Source: Candidatus Bathyarchaeota archaeon (GTDB lineage: Archaea > Thermoproteota > Bathyarchaeia > 40CM-2-53-6 > DTGE01). From it: a stretch of DNA of 64,000 nt. Positions 7,991 through 16,700 of the stretch are shown here, piece by piece. The stretch's first letter is position 1. Every line of letters starts with the position of its first letter. The notes below the pieces were generated by a model. The model was not told the origin of the DNA. It did not search any database and saw only the letters and a list, made by a program, of their open reading frames with translations. The stretch is from the NCBI GenBank assembly GCA_018396725.1, contig JAGTRC010000002.1, positions 62,001 to 126,000 on the forward strand, in the 5' to 3' direction. The position numbers and the translations under genes were made by a program.

Positions 7991-9202
7991 GTGTCTCATA
8001 TGGATGGAGGACTGGAGATGAAGGGAGATCCCCTCAGCGTGGATGAATGGGTTGAAAAGTTGAGGAACATCGGGAATATAGGCGAGATGACCCATTGGGA
8101 GCGTATGCAGAAGGCTTTCGACTTGGAGGAGCCTGACATGGTTCCGGTGGCTCCCGAGGCCGATTACTGGCCCTGCTACCATCAGGGCTATACTTCATGG
8201 GAGATCTTTGAGGGGCCCGGCAACGTGGCTAAAAGGACCCATGCCCTCATAAAGACTTGGATGGAGTTTAGATGGGACGCCATATGGCAGTACGTCGACA
8301 TATCCGAGGAGCTGGATCCGCTGATACCTCCTGAGAAGCGTAAAGACCATTACGTTATAAGGGGTCCAAGGGACTACGTCGTATTCAAGCCCGCAGCAAC
8401 GACCCTAGACGACGCGATAAGGCTCTTCCAGGAGCGGGTATGGGAGAGATACGGCTCAGGCCACGCCGAGTACTTCGTGGAGCACTGCAGGCAACTCCTG
8501 GAGTTCCAGAGGAAAATGAATAATATGGTTCCCGTGATCACGGGGGCAGCCACGCCCAGCAACCACGCTGAAACCGTCGTGGAGGTTCAGAGGTTCATAA
8601 AATGGACCGTGAAGGAGCCGAAGCAGAAGATGCACGATTACATGGACCTGGTCCTACAGGAGAGGTTGGAGGCTCTTGACACCTACAGGGATTTCGCCGC
8701 AAAGAACGGCTGCGAGTTCTTCTGCTGCTGGGGCGGCGGCAGGACCTGGGGGCCGAGGCAGTGGAGCGAGTTCGGCGAATACGATGAGCTCTTCCTGGAG
8801 AAGGTGAGGCGGATCTTCAAGAACCCGTTCTGGCATATATGCGGGAGAAACCTCAAGGAGGCCTTAACCTGGCTCGCTAGATCCGCCCAAGGGATAAAGG
8901 CGGTTCAATACGATACCCCCCTCAGCCAGTACAACATGTCCTGGCCGGAATGGTATGAGTGGGTCGCGAAACTGTTCAAGGGAAGGCGATGCGCCATGAA
9001 CTCCCCCACCACCCAGCTGATCCTCCATGGAACCCCCGAGGAAGTCAAGGACATGGTCAAGACCTTCATAAAGTATACGGCGCCCTACACGACCCCTGTA
9101 GTTATGCCGCCCTGCGAGCTCAGCGGATATACGCCGGTTGAAAACATTAAGGCGATGATAGAAGCCGCGAGAACATATGGGAAATACCCGATAAGGATCT
9201 AG
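7991..9202 (+). CDS. Uroporphyrinogen decarboxylase/MtaA-like corrinoid methyltransferase
   Basis: 403 residues, UroD-fold. The zinc motif of the MtaA/MtbA-type and related methyltransferases is visible as FWHICG (H-x-C) and a later cysteine in MPPCELSG just before TPVENIKAM, so it is likely a zinc-dependent methyltransferase rather than a haem enzyme. Starts at GTG 7991, with ATG 8000 as alternative. It follows the corrinoid protein by 65 bases. Family members either demethylate a substrate or move the methyl from the corrinoid protein to a thiol; which applies here cannot be told. Relatives are common in archaea and bacteria that use methylated or methoxylated compounds. Confidence 0.82.
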   Translation: MSHMDGGLEMKGDPLSVDEWVEKLRNIGNIGEMTHWERMQKAFDLEEPDMVPVAPEADYWPCYHQGYTSWEIFEGPGNVAKRTHALIKTWMEFRWDAIWQYVDISEELDPLIPPEKRKDHYVIRGPRDYVVFKPAATTLDDAIRLFQERVWERYGSGHAEYFVEHCRQLLEFQRKMNNMVPVITGAATPSNHAETVVEVQRFIKWTVKEPKQKMHDYMDLVLQERLEALDTYRDFAAKNGCEFFCCWGGGRTWGPRQWSEFGEYDELFLEKVRRIFKNPFWHICGRNLKEALTWLARSAQGIKAVQYDTPLSQYNMSWPEWYEWVAKLFKGRRCAMNSPTTQLILHGTPEEVKDMVKTFIKYTAPYTTPVVMPPCELSGYTPVENIKAMIEAARTYGKYPIRI

Positions 9203-9355
9203 AACCATACCACGCCCAATCAACCGGGGATAACCCGCAAGTCCGGCGACAGCCCGTTCAACCCCTTAGAAGTAATTGTTTTCCAGGTGAACCCAGCCCA
9301 ATCCAAAGCTAATCTTATATTATGAAACGTCCCCTGGAGAGTCATCGGCTTAGAG

Positions 9356-11284
9356 ATGGCGGCCTTGAAGATAAGGTTTGAAGATTACGGTGTCGAGGGT
9401 GAATTTGAGGAGGGGGTGACCGTCCTAGAGGTCTCCAGGCTCCTCGGGGTCGACTTGGAATCCATATGCGGCGGGAGGGGGATATGCGGCAAATGCAAGG
9501 TCTCCATCATATCGAGTGAGGGGGCGGTTCCCAGGGCTGCCCCGGCGGAGGAGAGGCTCCTCTCCAGGGAGGAGCTGGATAAGGGGGTTCGATTGGCGTG
9601 CCTCCTGAAGCCTAAGGGCAGCCTGACGGTGAGGGTTCCCCTCTGGAGCAGGAGGAGGACCCAGAGGCTCCAAGTGGAGGGGCTGGACACACGGGCACCG
9701 CTTAAACCTCTGGTTGGGAAGGTTTTCCTGGAGCTGCCCCCTGCATCCCTCGAGGATCAGGAACCAGACGATGACCGGTTGCTGAGGGAGCTGGAGAAGC
9801 TGGGGTACGGGACGCTCAGAATATCCCCTCACGCCCTGGGTAGGCTGCCGGACTCCCTGAGGGTCGGCGATTGGAGGATTACAGCCGTGCTCTACGAGGA
9901 TGAGGTCATCGACGTGGAGCCTGGGGATACCAGGGGGATGCTCTACGGCGCCGCCGTGGACCTCGGGAGCACAAAGATAGCCTATTACCTCGTGGATCTA
10001 GCCACTGGGAGGCCGGTCCACGTCGAATCCATGGTGAATCCCCAGAGGATGTATGGGGAAGACGTTATGACGCGTATGACCTATGCGAATAGGGGTAGGC
10101 GGGAGATGCTCAGGCTCCACAGGATCGCCGTGGAGGCCCTGAACGAGCTGACCAGGCGGGCCTGTAAAGCTGGGAGGATAAGGTTGAGCCATATCTACGA
10201 AATGGTCGTCGTAGGCAACACCGTCATGCACCACCTCCTCCACGGGTTCACCACGAGACACCTCTCCCTGAGCCCCTACGTCCAGGCGGCTAGGAGGCCG
10301 ATCCTCGTGGAGGCTGGGAGGATGGGCTTAAAGATCAACCCCGGCGGGAAGCTCTACACGCTCCCCACTATAAGGAGCTTCGTCGGAGCCGATAATGTGG
10401 CGGTATGCCTCTCAACGGGGATCTTCGAGGCGGAGAAGCCGACCCTCATCCTGGATATCGGAACCAACACGGAGGTAGACCTCGGATCCCGGGAGCACGG
10501 CGTATACGCCACGAGCACGCCCTCAGGCCCCGCCTTCGAGGGCTGGGCCACGAAATGGGGCATGACCGCCTCTGAAGGTGCGATAGAGAGGGTCTCGATA
10601 GACCCGTACACCTACGAGGTATCCTATAGGACCATAGGCGGCGAACCCCCCATGGGGATATGCGGCTCAGGCTTCATAGACGCGCTGGCTGAGCTCATGA
10701 AATGCGGTTTGATAGGGCCTAGACCAGGCTTCCCAGCGGATCCAGCCGCGGCCGCGGACACGGAGAGGCTCAGGAAGGGGGAGAGGGGGGTGGAGTTCGT
10801 CCTAGCCTGGAGGGATGAGACAGGGGTAGGCGAGGACATAGTGATAACCCAGGAAGATGTGAATGAGCTGGTGAAGGCCAAGGCGGCGATCCACGCCGCC
10901 ATCACACTCCTCCTAGACCACGTGGGGGTAGGGGAACCCCAGATAGACAGGCTGCTACTGGCCGGGGCCTTCGGCTCATACATGGATGCTGAGAACGCCA
11001 AGATCATAGGGCTGATCCCCGAACTCAGCCTGGAGAGGATAATACCCATAGGAAACGCGGCTGGTACAGGGGCGAGGATCGCCCTCATAAACAGGGATGA
11101 GAGGACGAAGGCGGAGGAGATATCCAGGAGGGTAAGGTTCATCGAGCTAGCTACGCATCCCAGATTCGTGAGGGAGTATGTGGACAGCATGTATCTGCCC
11201 CATAAAGACTTGGAGAGGTATCCTAGGACCGTGGAGGTCCTGGAGAAGCTATCGGGGAAGTGGAGGATAAGTAAGGAAAGATGA
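9356..11284 (+). CDS. Reductive activator of corrinoid-dependent enzymes (2Fe-2S / ASKHA, RACE/RamA-type)
   Basis: 642 residues. A plant-type ferredoxin domain at the front has C38, C44, C47 and C82 (SICGGRGICGKC ... LACLL) for one 2Fe-2S cluster. A linker leads to an ASKHA ATPase half with AVDLGSTKIAYYLVD (phosphate 1), ILDIGTNTEV (phosphate 2) and LLAGAFGSY near the end. These proteins use ATP to drive one electron onto Co(II) and return an oxidised corrinoid protein to Co(I). Last gene of the 6879-11284 plus-strand run, which supports the reading of the preceding genes as a working corrinoid system. Confidence 0.9.
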   Translation: MAALKIRFEDYGVEGEFEEGVTVLEVSRLLGVDLESICGGRGICGKCKVSIISSEGAVPRAAPAEERLLSREELDKGVRLACLLKPKGSLTVRVPLWSRRRTQRLQVEGLDTRAPLKPLVGKVFLELPPASLEDQEPDDDRLLRELEKLGYGTLRISPHALGRLPDSLRVGDWRITAVLYEDEVIDVEPGDTRGMLYGAAVDLGSTKIAYYLVDLATGRPVHVESMVNPQRMYGEDVMTRMTYANRGRREMLRLHRIAVEALNELTRRACKAGRIRLSHIYEMVVVGNTVMHHLLHGFTTRHLSLSPYVQAARRPILVEAGRMGLKINPGGKLYTLPTIRSFVGADNVAVCLSTGIFEAEKPTLILDIGTNTEVDLGSREHGVYATSTPSGPAFEGWATKWGMTASEGAIERVSIDPYTYEVSYRTIGGEPPMGICGSGFIDALAELMKCGLIGPRPGFPADPAAAADTERLRKGERGVEFVLAWRDETGVGEDIVITQEDVNELVKAKAAIHAAITLLLDHVGVGEPQIDRLLLAGAFGSYMDAENAKIIGLIPELSLERIIPIGNAAGTGARIALINRDERTKAEEISRRVRFIELATHPRFVREYVDSMYLPHKDLERYPRTVEVLEKLSGKWRISKER

Positions 11285-11399
11285 AAGATAATATGGAGAG
11301 GCAAAGATGAGAGGATAATATTAGGCGCGCCTCCTTTAAAGCCGTCAGGGGCGAGTATCCCACGTCCAAACCCGCTTAGGCTCCAGGGGTGGGGGATCG

Positions 11400-12401
11400 A
11401 TGGGAGGTATCTCCGTCAGGGGGATCTACGCCACCGCGCTCACGAGGCTCCTCATGGACGGCGGCTTCAAGATAGCCCGGCCTTCCCTGAAGGTGGCTTC
11501 CAGGCTGGGTTTGAAGCCTAACCTTGAAGCCGCCGACATCCTCATCGTAGATAAGGAGGATCATCAAGGTGTGAAGATCACGGGTGAAGCCTCCGAGATG
11601 GATGGAGTAGTGGAATATTTGAGGAAGAGCTTGCCCGACGCGGTCGTGAGGGAGCATCATGGGCTCCCCCTGGGAGATCTGAGTTCGGGGGGGAGGTTCA
11701 GATTGACCACGGGCTACCTCTCCTTCGAGGTGGAGCTCCCCGGGGCCTCCAAGCTCCTCCTCGACGATATCAGGAACCTCGTCAAGCCCACCCTGATCGG
11801 GCACCACCAGCTGAAGATAGTAGATTCCAGAAGGGTCGAGGCGGCTGAGGCCCTCCTGGATGGATCCGATGAGGCGAGGCGGAGGATCAGCCGAGAGGTC
11901 AAGGGGGAGCTCGTCTACGGGAGGCTGCCCCCAGGCTCCGAGGTTAGGTTTGAGCATGTGAAACTGGATGGACGCATCCTAGATCTCCGCCCGGGCAGGA
12001 TAGTCCAATCCGGAGCTGGAGCCCTAAAAGTTGAGAGGAGAGGTTTTAAGCCTGGAGGCTTCTACGATGGGGTCAGGGTTCCCAGGATGGAGGGGGACTA
12101 CGCCCTCACGGAGGTCAGGGAAGGCGCATGGTTCATTAAACACTCCTACTACGGCCGCGAAGGAGAGTTGAAATGCGAATACTATAATGTGAGCACTCCT
12201 GTGGAGCTTTATCCCGACAGGGTGAGATACGTGGATCTAGAGGTGGACGTGGTCAGGGAGGCCGGTGGAAGGCTGAGGATAATAGACGTGGAGGAGCTGG
12301 ATCTAATGGTCTCCGAGGGATACTTATCAGGGGAGTTGGCCGCGAAGGCTAGGAGGACCGCTGAGGATATAGCCAGGAGGAAAGCCGACCTGGAAGGATA
12401 A
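11400..12401 (+). CDS. FAU-1-type RNA-binding protein / ribonuclease (DUF402)
   Basis: 333 residues, matching archaeal FAU-1: an N-terminal RNase E/G-like RNA-binding half (IRGIYATALTRLL, LKVASRLGL, KITG) and a C-terminal DUF402 barrel with WFIKHSYYGREG and YVDLEVDVV motifs. FAU-1 binds AU-rich RNA and has been described as an RNase E/G relative acting in 5S rRNA processing. ATG start at 11400. The SprT-like gene begins four bases after its stop, so the two are coupled. Known role comes from Pyrococcus/Thermococcus work; the assignment here is by sequence pattern. Confidence 0.8.
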   Translation: MGGISVRGIYATALTRLLMDGGFKIARPSLKVASRLGLKPNLEAADILIVDKEDHQGVKITGEASEMDGVVEYLRKSLPDAVVREHHGLPLGDLSSGGRFRLTTGYLSFEVELPGASKLLLDDIRNLVKPTLIGHHQLKIVDSRRVEAAEALLDGSDEARRRISREVKGELVYGRLPPGSEVRFEHVKLDGRILDLRPGRIVQSGAGALKVERRGFKPGGFYDGVRVPRMEGDYALTEVREGAWFIKHSYYGREGELKCEYYNVSTPVELYPDRVRYVDLEVDVVREAGGRLRIIDVEELDLMVSEGYLSGELAAKARRTAEDIARRKADLEG

Positions 12402-12404
12402 GAG

Positions 12405-12800
12405 ATGCGCATACCTATGGATTCAGGGGATCAACCCGAACTCGATGGGATACTCTTCAAGTTCAAGGTCGTCAAGGATGTAATCGATGGACGGGCTGAG
12501 GCGGCTTTAGAGCGGCTGAGCTCCAGATACGGGGTTCCTAAGCCCGAGGTCAGGGTGGGGAGGGTTAAAGGCAGGAGCAGGAGCCGGGGATGCTACGATC
12601 CTAGGAGGAGGATCATCTATGCAGCCTCATCCGACCAGCTTAGGGATCCCAGGGTCATCCTACATGAGTTCTACCATCACCTCAGGTGCTCCCTGGAGGG
12701 CGGCGGAGGCGCGGAGAAGTACGCTGACAGGTTCGCGGAGGATTTCGTCCGCTCCTACCTGAGAGTCATGGGAGGCTCATCCCGGGAAGAAGTAGGGTAG
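12405..12800 (+). CDS. Small SprT-like zinc metalloprotein
   Basis: 131 residues with a single HEFYHHL zinc-protease motif (about residues 84-90), followed by a helix with YADRFAEDF that could give the third ligand. A basic patch GRVKGRSRSRG precedes it. Resembles the catalytic core of SprT/wss1-like or minigluzincin proteins. It is translationally close to fau-1 (four-base gap). Its 3' end overlaps the convergent gene at 12777-13109 by 24 bases. Substrate unknown. Confidence 0.65.
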   Translation: MRIPMDSGDQPELDGILFKFKVVKDVIDGRAEAALERLSSRYGVPKPEVRVGRVKGRSRSRGCYDPRRRIIYAASSDQLRDPRVILHEFYHHLRCSLEGGGGAEKYADRFAEDFVRSYLRVMGGSSREEVG

Positions 12801-13109
12801 GGAGGCCCTCGGGGGAGGAGCGTGGGATCCCTCCCTCCTGCTCTCACGCCTCTCCTTAGGCCTCCCTTTAACCTTCCTGATCCTCAACGTGCAGCTCTCT
12901 TTATCCAGGATCACTCTATGATCTCTAAGTCCCGACTTGTGAAGGAACCTTTTAAGCAGCTCCCTGATCCTGCCGGGGCTCAACTCCACGTCCACGGCTA
13001 CGAAGCCCCTGCCCGTAGAGGGCCTGCATGGGAGCCGCATCTCAAGGAAGCAGGCTAATCCCCGGGCGTCCACATCCCCCTCGAGCTCTATCCTCAGCCT
13101 CAAACCCAT
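12777..13109 (-). CDS. Candidate eukaryote-type ribosomal protein eL22
   Basis: 110 residues. The central stretch aligns by eye with eukaryotic eL22: beta strand, then LSPGRIRELLKRFLHKSGLRD and a KESCTLRI strand, versus the eukaryotic pattern PFSKRYLKYLTKKYLKK.NLRDW...KESYEL. The tail is basic and disordered (KGRPKERRESRREG), as expected for an rRNA-binding protein but unlike the acidic tail in eukaryotes. TATA-like ATTTTTAAAG (13131-13140, complement) lies about 25 bases before the ATG, implying leaderless transcription. eL22 has been reported in a few archaea, notably Asgard; assignment here needs profile support. Confidence 0.5.
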   Translation of the reverse strand: MGLRLRIELEGDVDARGLACFLEMRLPCRPSTGRGFVAVDVELSPGRIRELLKRFLHKSGLRDHRVILDKESCTLRIRKVKGRPKERRESRREGSHAPPPRASLPYFFPG

Positions 13110-13131
13110 CCATGAGGCTTTGAGGCCCGCC

Positions 13132-13140
13132 CTTTAAAAA
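13132..13140 (-). promoter_or_regulatory. TATA box of the eL22-like gene
   Basis: TTTTTAAAG on the minus strand, about 25 bases upstream of the ATG at 13109, the distance expected between a TATA element and a leaderless start. Confidence 0.45.
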
Positions 13141-13285
13141 TCCTCCCATTCCAACCCCTCCACGCGCTTCGGGGATCGCGGGGGCGGAGTGGCCCATGGC
13201 CCCTCAGTCCTCCAGGCGGCTCATTCAATCACCCCATAGGCTGAGCATAGCTTTTATTGCTTCGTCATCGCTTATTTTACAGAGG

Positions 13286-14284
13286 GTGCCCGATTTGGCG
13301 GATGCACTTGATGGGAGCCGCTGCCCTCCAGCCCTGAGGGGTAGGACGGTAGCCGTGCTGGGATACGGGAACCAGGGTAGGGCTCAGTCCCTCAACATGC
13401 GTGACAGCGGCGTGGACAGGGTGATCGTTGGGAGTCTGAGGGATGCCGGCTGGGACAGGGCTGCGGAGGATGGCTTCCCGGTCTATCCCATAGGTGAGGC
13501 GGCTGAGAGGGGCGACGTGATCCTCATGCTCATCCCCGATGAGGCTCAGCCCAGCGTCTTCAACTCCCAGGTCAGGGATAAACTGGATGAGGGGGATGTC
13601 CTGGTCTTCGCCCATGGATACAACATCCACTTCGGGTTCGTATCTCCCCCCGAGTTCGTGGACGTAGTCCTGGTCGCCCCTAGGATGATCGGCTGGGGTT
13701 TAAGGGAGCTCTACCTCAAGGGGGTGGGGGCTCCAGCCTATGTGGCCGTGCACCAGGATTACTCCGGGAAGGCCCTAGACACCGCCCTGGCCTTGGCTAG
13801 GGCCATAGGCGCATCAAAGACCGTTATGAGCAGCTTCGCCGAGGAGACCGAGATAGACCTCTACATGGAGCAGGCCCTTTGGGCCGTTATAACCCGGCTG
13901 ATGCTCCTATCCTTCGAGGTCCTCGTAGAGGAGGGGTATCCCCCGGAGGTCGTGGCCTTGGAGCTCTACGGCTCAGGGGAGGCCTCGGAGGTCATGAAGG
14001 CCATGGCTGAGATAGGCTTCTACAAGCAGATGAGCCTCCACTCCCAGACGAGCCAGTATGGAACCCTCTCCAGGGGGCCGCTCCTCATAGGCGACGAATT
14101 CAAGGAGAAGCTGAAAGGGGTACTTGAGGAGATCAGGACGGGAAGGTTCGCGAGGGAATGGGCCTTGGAGCAGATGCTGGGCTACCCGGTTTTCAAGAAG
14201 CTGAAGGATAGGGCCCTGAAGCATCCGATAAACAAGGCTGAGGAGGAGATGAGGAAGAGCCTTACCCCGGGCGGTGAACCATAG
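13286..14284 (+). CDS. Divergent ketol-acid reductoisomerase-like oxidoreductase
   Basis: The open frame reaches back to ATG 13196, but the first 30 codons look non-coding and contain a TATA-like CTTTTATTG (about 13251-13259), so I start at GTG 13286 (332 residues). NAD(P)-binding Rossmann domain with VLGYGNQGRAQSLNMRDSG; then the KARI knotted helical domain with FAEETEIDLYMEQ, where D and E metal ligands are kept. The next glutamate pair, E-x3-E in true KARI, is spaced differently (ALELYGSGEASEV), and the segment HSQTSQYG replaces SNTAEYG. So it belongs to a side branch of IlvC whose substrate may differ. No other branched-chain genes are near; a ThrC-like enzyme follows 21 bases later. Confidence 0.7.
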   Translation: MPDLADALDGSRCPPALRGRTVAVLGYGNQGRAQSLNMRDSGVDRVIVGSLRDAGWDRAAEDGFPVYPIGEAAERGDVILMLIPDEAQPSVFNSQVRDKLDEGDVLVFAHGYNIHFGFVSPPEFVDVVLVAPRMIGWGLRELYLKGVGAPAYVAVHQDYSGKALDTALALARAIGASKTVMSSFAEETEIDLYMEQALWAVITRLMLLSFEVLVEEGYPPEVVALELYGSGEASEVMKAMAEIGFYKQMSLHSQTSQYGTLSRGPLLIGDEFKEKLKGVLEEIRTGRFAREWALEQMLGYPVFKKLKDRALKHPINKAEEEMRKSLTPGGEP

Positions 14285-14305
14285 GATTCGACCCATCCAT
14301 GGCTA

Positions 14306-15490
14306 TTGTCATCGAAGGGAATTTCCACTGGTGGATGTTCCATGGGCTGCATGGTTTGCAGGAGCTGCGGAGGCGAGTATCCCCTGTGGGATAGGGTTTG
14401 GAGGTGCAGCTGCGGGGGCCTCCTAGACTTGGAGTTCGAGGCAGAGTTCCCGTTGGATAAGATCAGGGTGAGGGGGCCCTCCATGTGGAGGTACCGGGAG
14501 GCGATCCCCATTATCCACGACTCGGACATCGTATCCTTCCATGAGGGGTTCACGCCCCTGCTCAGGGTGGGCCTCGAGGATGGAACCGTGCTGGTCAAAG
14601 GGGACCATCTCTTCCCTACGGGCTCCTTCAAGGACAGAGGTGCCTCCGTCCTGATAAGCAAGGCGAAGGAGCTAAGGGTTAAAAGGGTCGTAGAGGATTC
14701 GTCCGGAAACGCCGGATGCTCCATCGCAGCATATTCCGCTAGGGCGGGCATCCCCTGCGAGGTCTTCGTACCATGGGATGCATCGCCGATCAAGCTCGCC
14801 CAGATAAGCTCCTACGGGGCCAAACTCGTGAGGGTTCCAGGCTCCAGGGAGGATGCCGCATCCGCCGCCATGGAAGCAGCCGGGAACGACTATTACGCAG
14901 GCCACTCCTGGAACCCCTTCTTCCTCCACGGAGTTAAAACCTTCGCCTTCGAGGTGTGCGAGCAGCTCGGTTGGAGCAGCCCCGACTCGGTCATCCTACC
15001 CGTTGGGAACGGAACCCTGCTCCTGGGAGCCTACATAGGGTTCAGGGACCTCCTGGAGGCGGGCGTAATCCATGAGATGCCTAGGATCATAGGGGTTCAA
15101 TCCGTGAACTGCGCCCCGCTATATGAGGCATTCAAGAAAGGGTCAGCTCGAATTCCAGAGGTGAGGGCTGGGGCCACCATCGCAGAGGGCATCGCCGTGG
15201 CCAAGCCCCCGAGGGGAAGCCAGGTCATGGAGGCCGTCAAGGCCTCCAAGGGCGAGTTCATCGCCGTGGAGGATTCCAAGATAAAGGAGTCGCTGAGGGA
15301 GATAGCCGAGAAAGGATTCTACATAGAACCCACATCGGCCGCTGCTATCGCAGGGGTGAAGAAGTACTTGGAGGAGGAAGCTCCCGACGAGGTTATAGTT
15401 TCAACGTTCACAGGCCACGGCTTAAAGGCTACGGATAAAATACTGGAGATACTGGGCGAGAAAACGAAGCCCGAGAGAAACGATTTCTGA
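14306..15490 (+). CDS. Threonine synthase-like PLP enzyme
   Basis: 394 residues, fold-type II PLP protein. The front carries a rubredoxin-like pair of cysteine knuckles (CRSCGG ... CSCGG) seen in archaeal ThrC. The PLP lysine is in GSFKDRGA, the phosphate-binding loop is SSGNAG, and PVGNGT and SAAAIAG complete the family pattern. Start TTG 14306 or ATG 14342. It follows the KARI-like gene closely and is probably co-transcribed. It could be true threonine synthase or a paralogue acting on another amino acid; the context (KARI-like partner, no hom or thrB) leaves this open. Confidence 0.75.
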   Translation: MSSKGISTGGCSMGCMVCRSCGGEYPLWDRVWRCSCGGLLDLEFEAEFPLDKIRVRGPSMWRYREAIPIIHDSDIVSFHEGFTPLLRVGLEDGTVLVKGDHLFPTGSFKDRGASVLISKAKELRVKRVVEDSSGNAGCSIAAYSARAGIPCEVFVPWDASPIKLAQISSYGAKLVRVPGSREDAASAAMEAAGNDYYAGHSWNPFFLHGVKTFAFEVCEQLGWSSPDSVILPVGNGTLLLGAYIGFRDLLEAGVIHEMPRIIGVQSVNCAPLYEAFKKGSARIPEVRAGATIAEGIAVAKPPRGSQVMEAVKASKGEFIAVEDSKIKESLREIAEKGFYIEPTSAAAIAGVKKYLEEEAPDEVIVSTFTGHGLKATDKILEILGEKTKPERNDF

Positions 15491-15637
15491 CCAGATAGAC
15501 CGGTAAAAAGGTGGTTTAACCCAGGGCCCTTACCCGCCGGGATCGGCCGAGCGGGAAAGCGAAGAAGGGGCATTTAACGGAATAAAACTAATTAATAACC
15601 TCCATTAACGTCGTTTACAGCCGGAGGACTCTCCCAT

Positions 15638-16014
15638 TTGAGCTTGGAAGTTGAACATTCAGGAGGGTTCAAGTTCCTGATCCGCTGCAGGGAGCATGAG
15701 ATCGTATCGGATCAGCCCTCCAGCCATGGGGCGGGGATGAGGGCATGACCCTCTCCGAACTCTTCGCAGGCGCCCTAGGCGCCTGCATAGGAGTGTATAT
15801 AGCTGGTTTCTGCAGGAGACACGGCGTTTCAACGGACGGCCCGAGGATCAGGGTTTCATGGCGGATCCGCGAGGGCCCTAAGAGGATCAGCGAGATGGAG
15901 ACCGGGATCCTGATCCCCGGCCTGGACGAGGATTATAGGAGAACCGTATCGAAGGTTTCAGAGTCATGCCTGGTCCACAGGACGGTCCGAAACCCGCAGC
16001 AGATAAAGCCTTGA
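15638..16014 (+). CDS. OsmC-family protein split by an ATGA stop-start overlap (-1 frame change)
   Basis: A TTG start at 15638 behind CCGGAGGA gives a 36-residue piece (SLEVEHSGGFKFLIRC...) ending in TGA 15746-15748; a second frame opens at ATG 15745 and runs to 16014 (89 residues) with ELFAGALGACIGVY and ESCLVHRTV. Together they read as one OsmC/Ohr-like protein (about 125 residues) with both redox cysteines in the second piece. OsmC proteins detoxify peroxides or act in thiol metabolism. The change of frame is -1 and occurs where the family has a loop between the swapped beta half and the helical half. It could be translational coupling, programmed frameshifting, gene damage or a sequencing error. 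Confidence 0.6.
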
Positions 16015-16070
16015 GACTTGACAAGGCTTCATTGGGGCGGTCCTCCACCCTAAAACGCTGCCTCTAACAG

Positions 16071-16649
16071 GTGGGCTTGTTGAGCCTCTCAACACTGGTT
16101 GCAGGCGTGGGAGAAGCTGATAGGCTTGACCTGGAGCTCGTATCCGGGGCCCTCTACAGGGGCTTCCAAGGCCGGATCATTCCGGTCATAAGGCTTAAGC
16201 CTATACCCGTCCCATCCAACTCCTATAATCCTGCGAGGATGCAGTATCTGGCTTCCAGCCTATTAATGCCCGTCGAGGCCCTCAGATGCAGGAAGGGCTA
16301 CGACCTCGGATTCGGAGTAACCCTCCTAGACCTCTACGCGGACAATTTGAACTTCATATTCGGGGAGGCCTCGAGCAGGACCGCCATACTATCAACCAAC
16401 AGGCTCAGGATGGGGTTAGAGGCCAGCTCAGGGATCTACGCTAAGAGGGTGGCCGTAGTCGCGAAGCATGAGGTAGGCCACATGCTCGGATTAAACCATT
16501 GCCATGACCTTAGATGCTGCATGCGATTCCATAACTCGGTTTCGGAGGTGGATGCGAGCTCCGGAGACTTCTGCCCTAGATGCAGTGGGGAGATCGCTGA
16601 AACCCTGGGAGGACGCTGGACTAGACGGGACGAAACAGGGTTGGAATAG
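16071..16649 (+). CDS. amzA: Archaemetzincin zinc protease
   Basis: 192 residues. Extended zinc motif HEVGHMLGLNHC followed by the met-turn CCMRFHNSV and a structural CPRC pair, which together are diagnostic of archaemetzincins (HExxHxxGx3Cx4CxMx17CxxC). Starts at GTG 16071 with TTG alternatives shortly after. No signal peptide, so intracellular. Length is typical. Physiological substrate unknown for the family. Confidence 0.9.
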   Translation: MGLLSLSTLVAGVGEADRLDLELVSGALYRGFQGRIIPVIRLKPIPVPSNSYNPARMQYLASSLLMPVEALRCRKGYDLGFGVTLLDLYADNLNFIFGEASSRTAILSTNRLRMGLEASSGIYAKRVAVVAKHEVGHMLGLNHCHDLRCCMRFHNSVSEVDASSGDFCPRCSGEIAETLGGRWTRRDETGLE

Positions 16650-16700
16650 GGGCGGGGTGGAGTAAGCCTCGGGAATCATGCCTTAAAGGGGGAGGGTGCG

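Noticed and set aside
9425-9832. Large antisense open frames over the corrinoid activator, FAU-1, rpoA and rpoB
   Set aside because: They are low-complexity shadows of G+C-rich coding sequence with no recognisable domains.
13196-13285. 30-residue N-terminal extension of the KARI-like protein
   Set aside because: Composition is unlike the protein, it contains a TATA-like element, and the Rossmann domain starts normally after GTG 13286.
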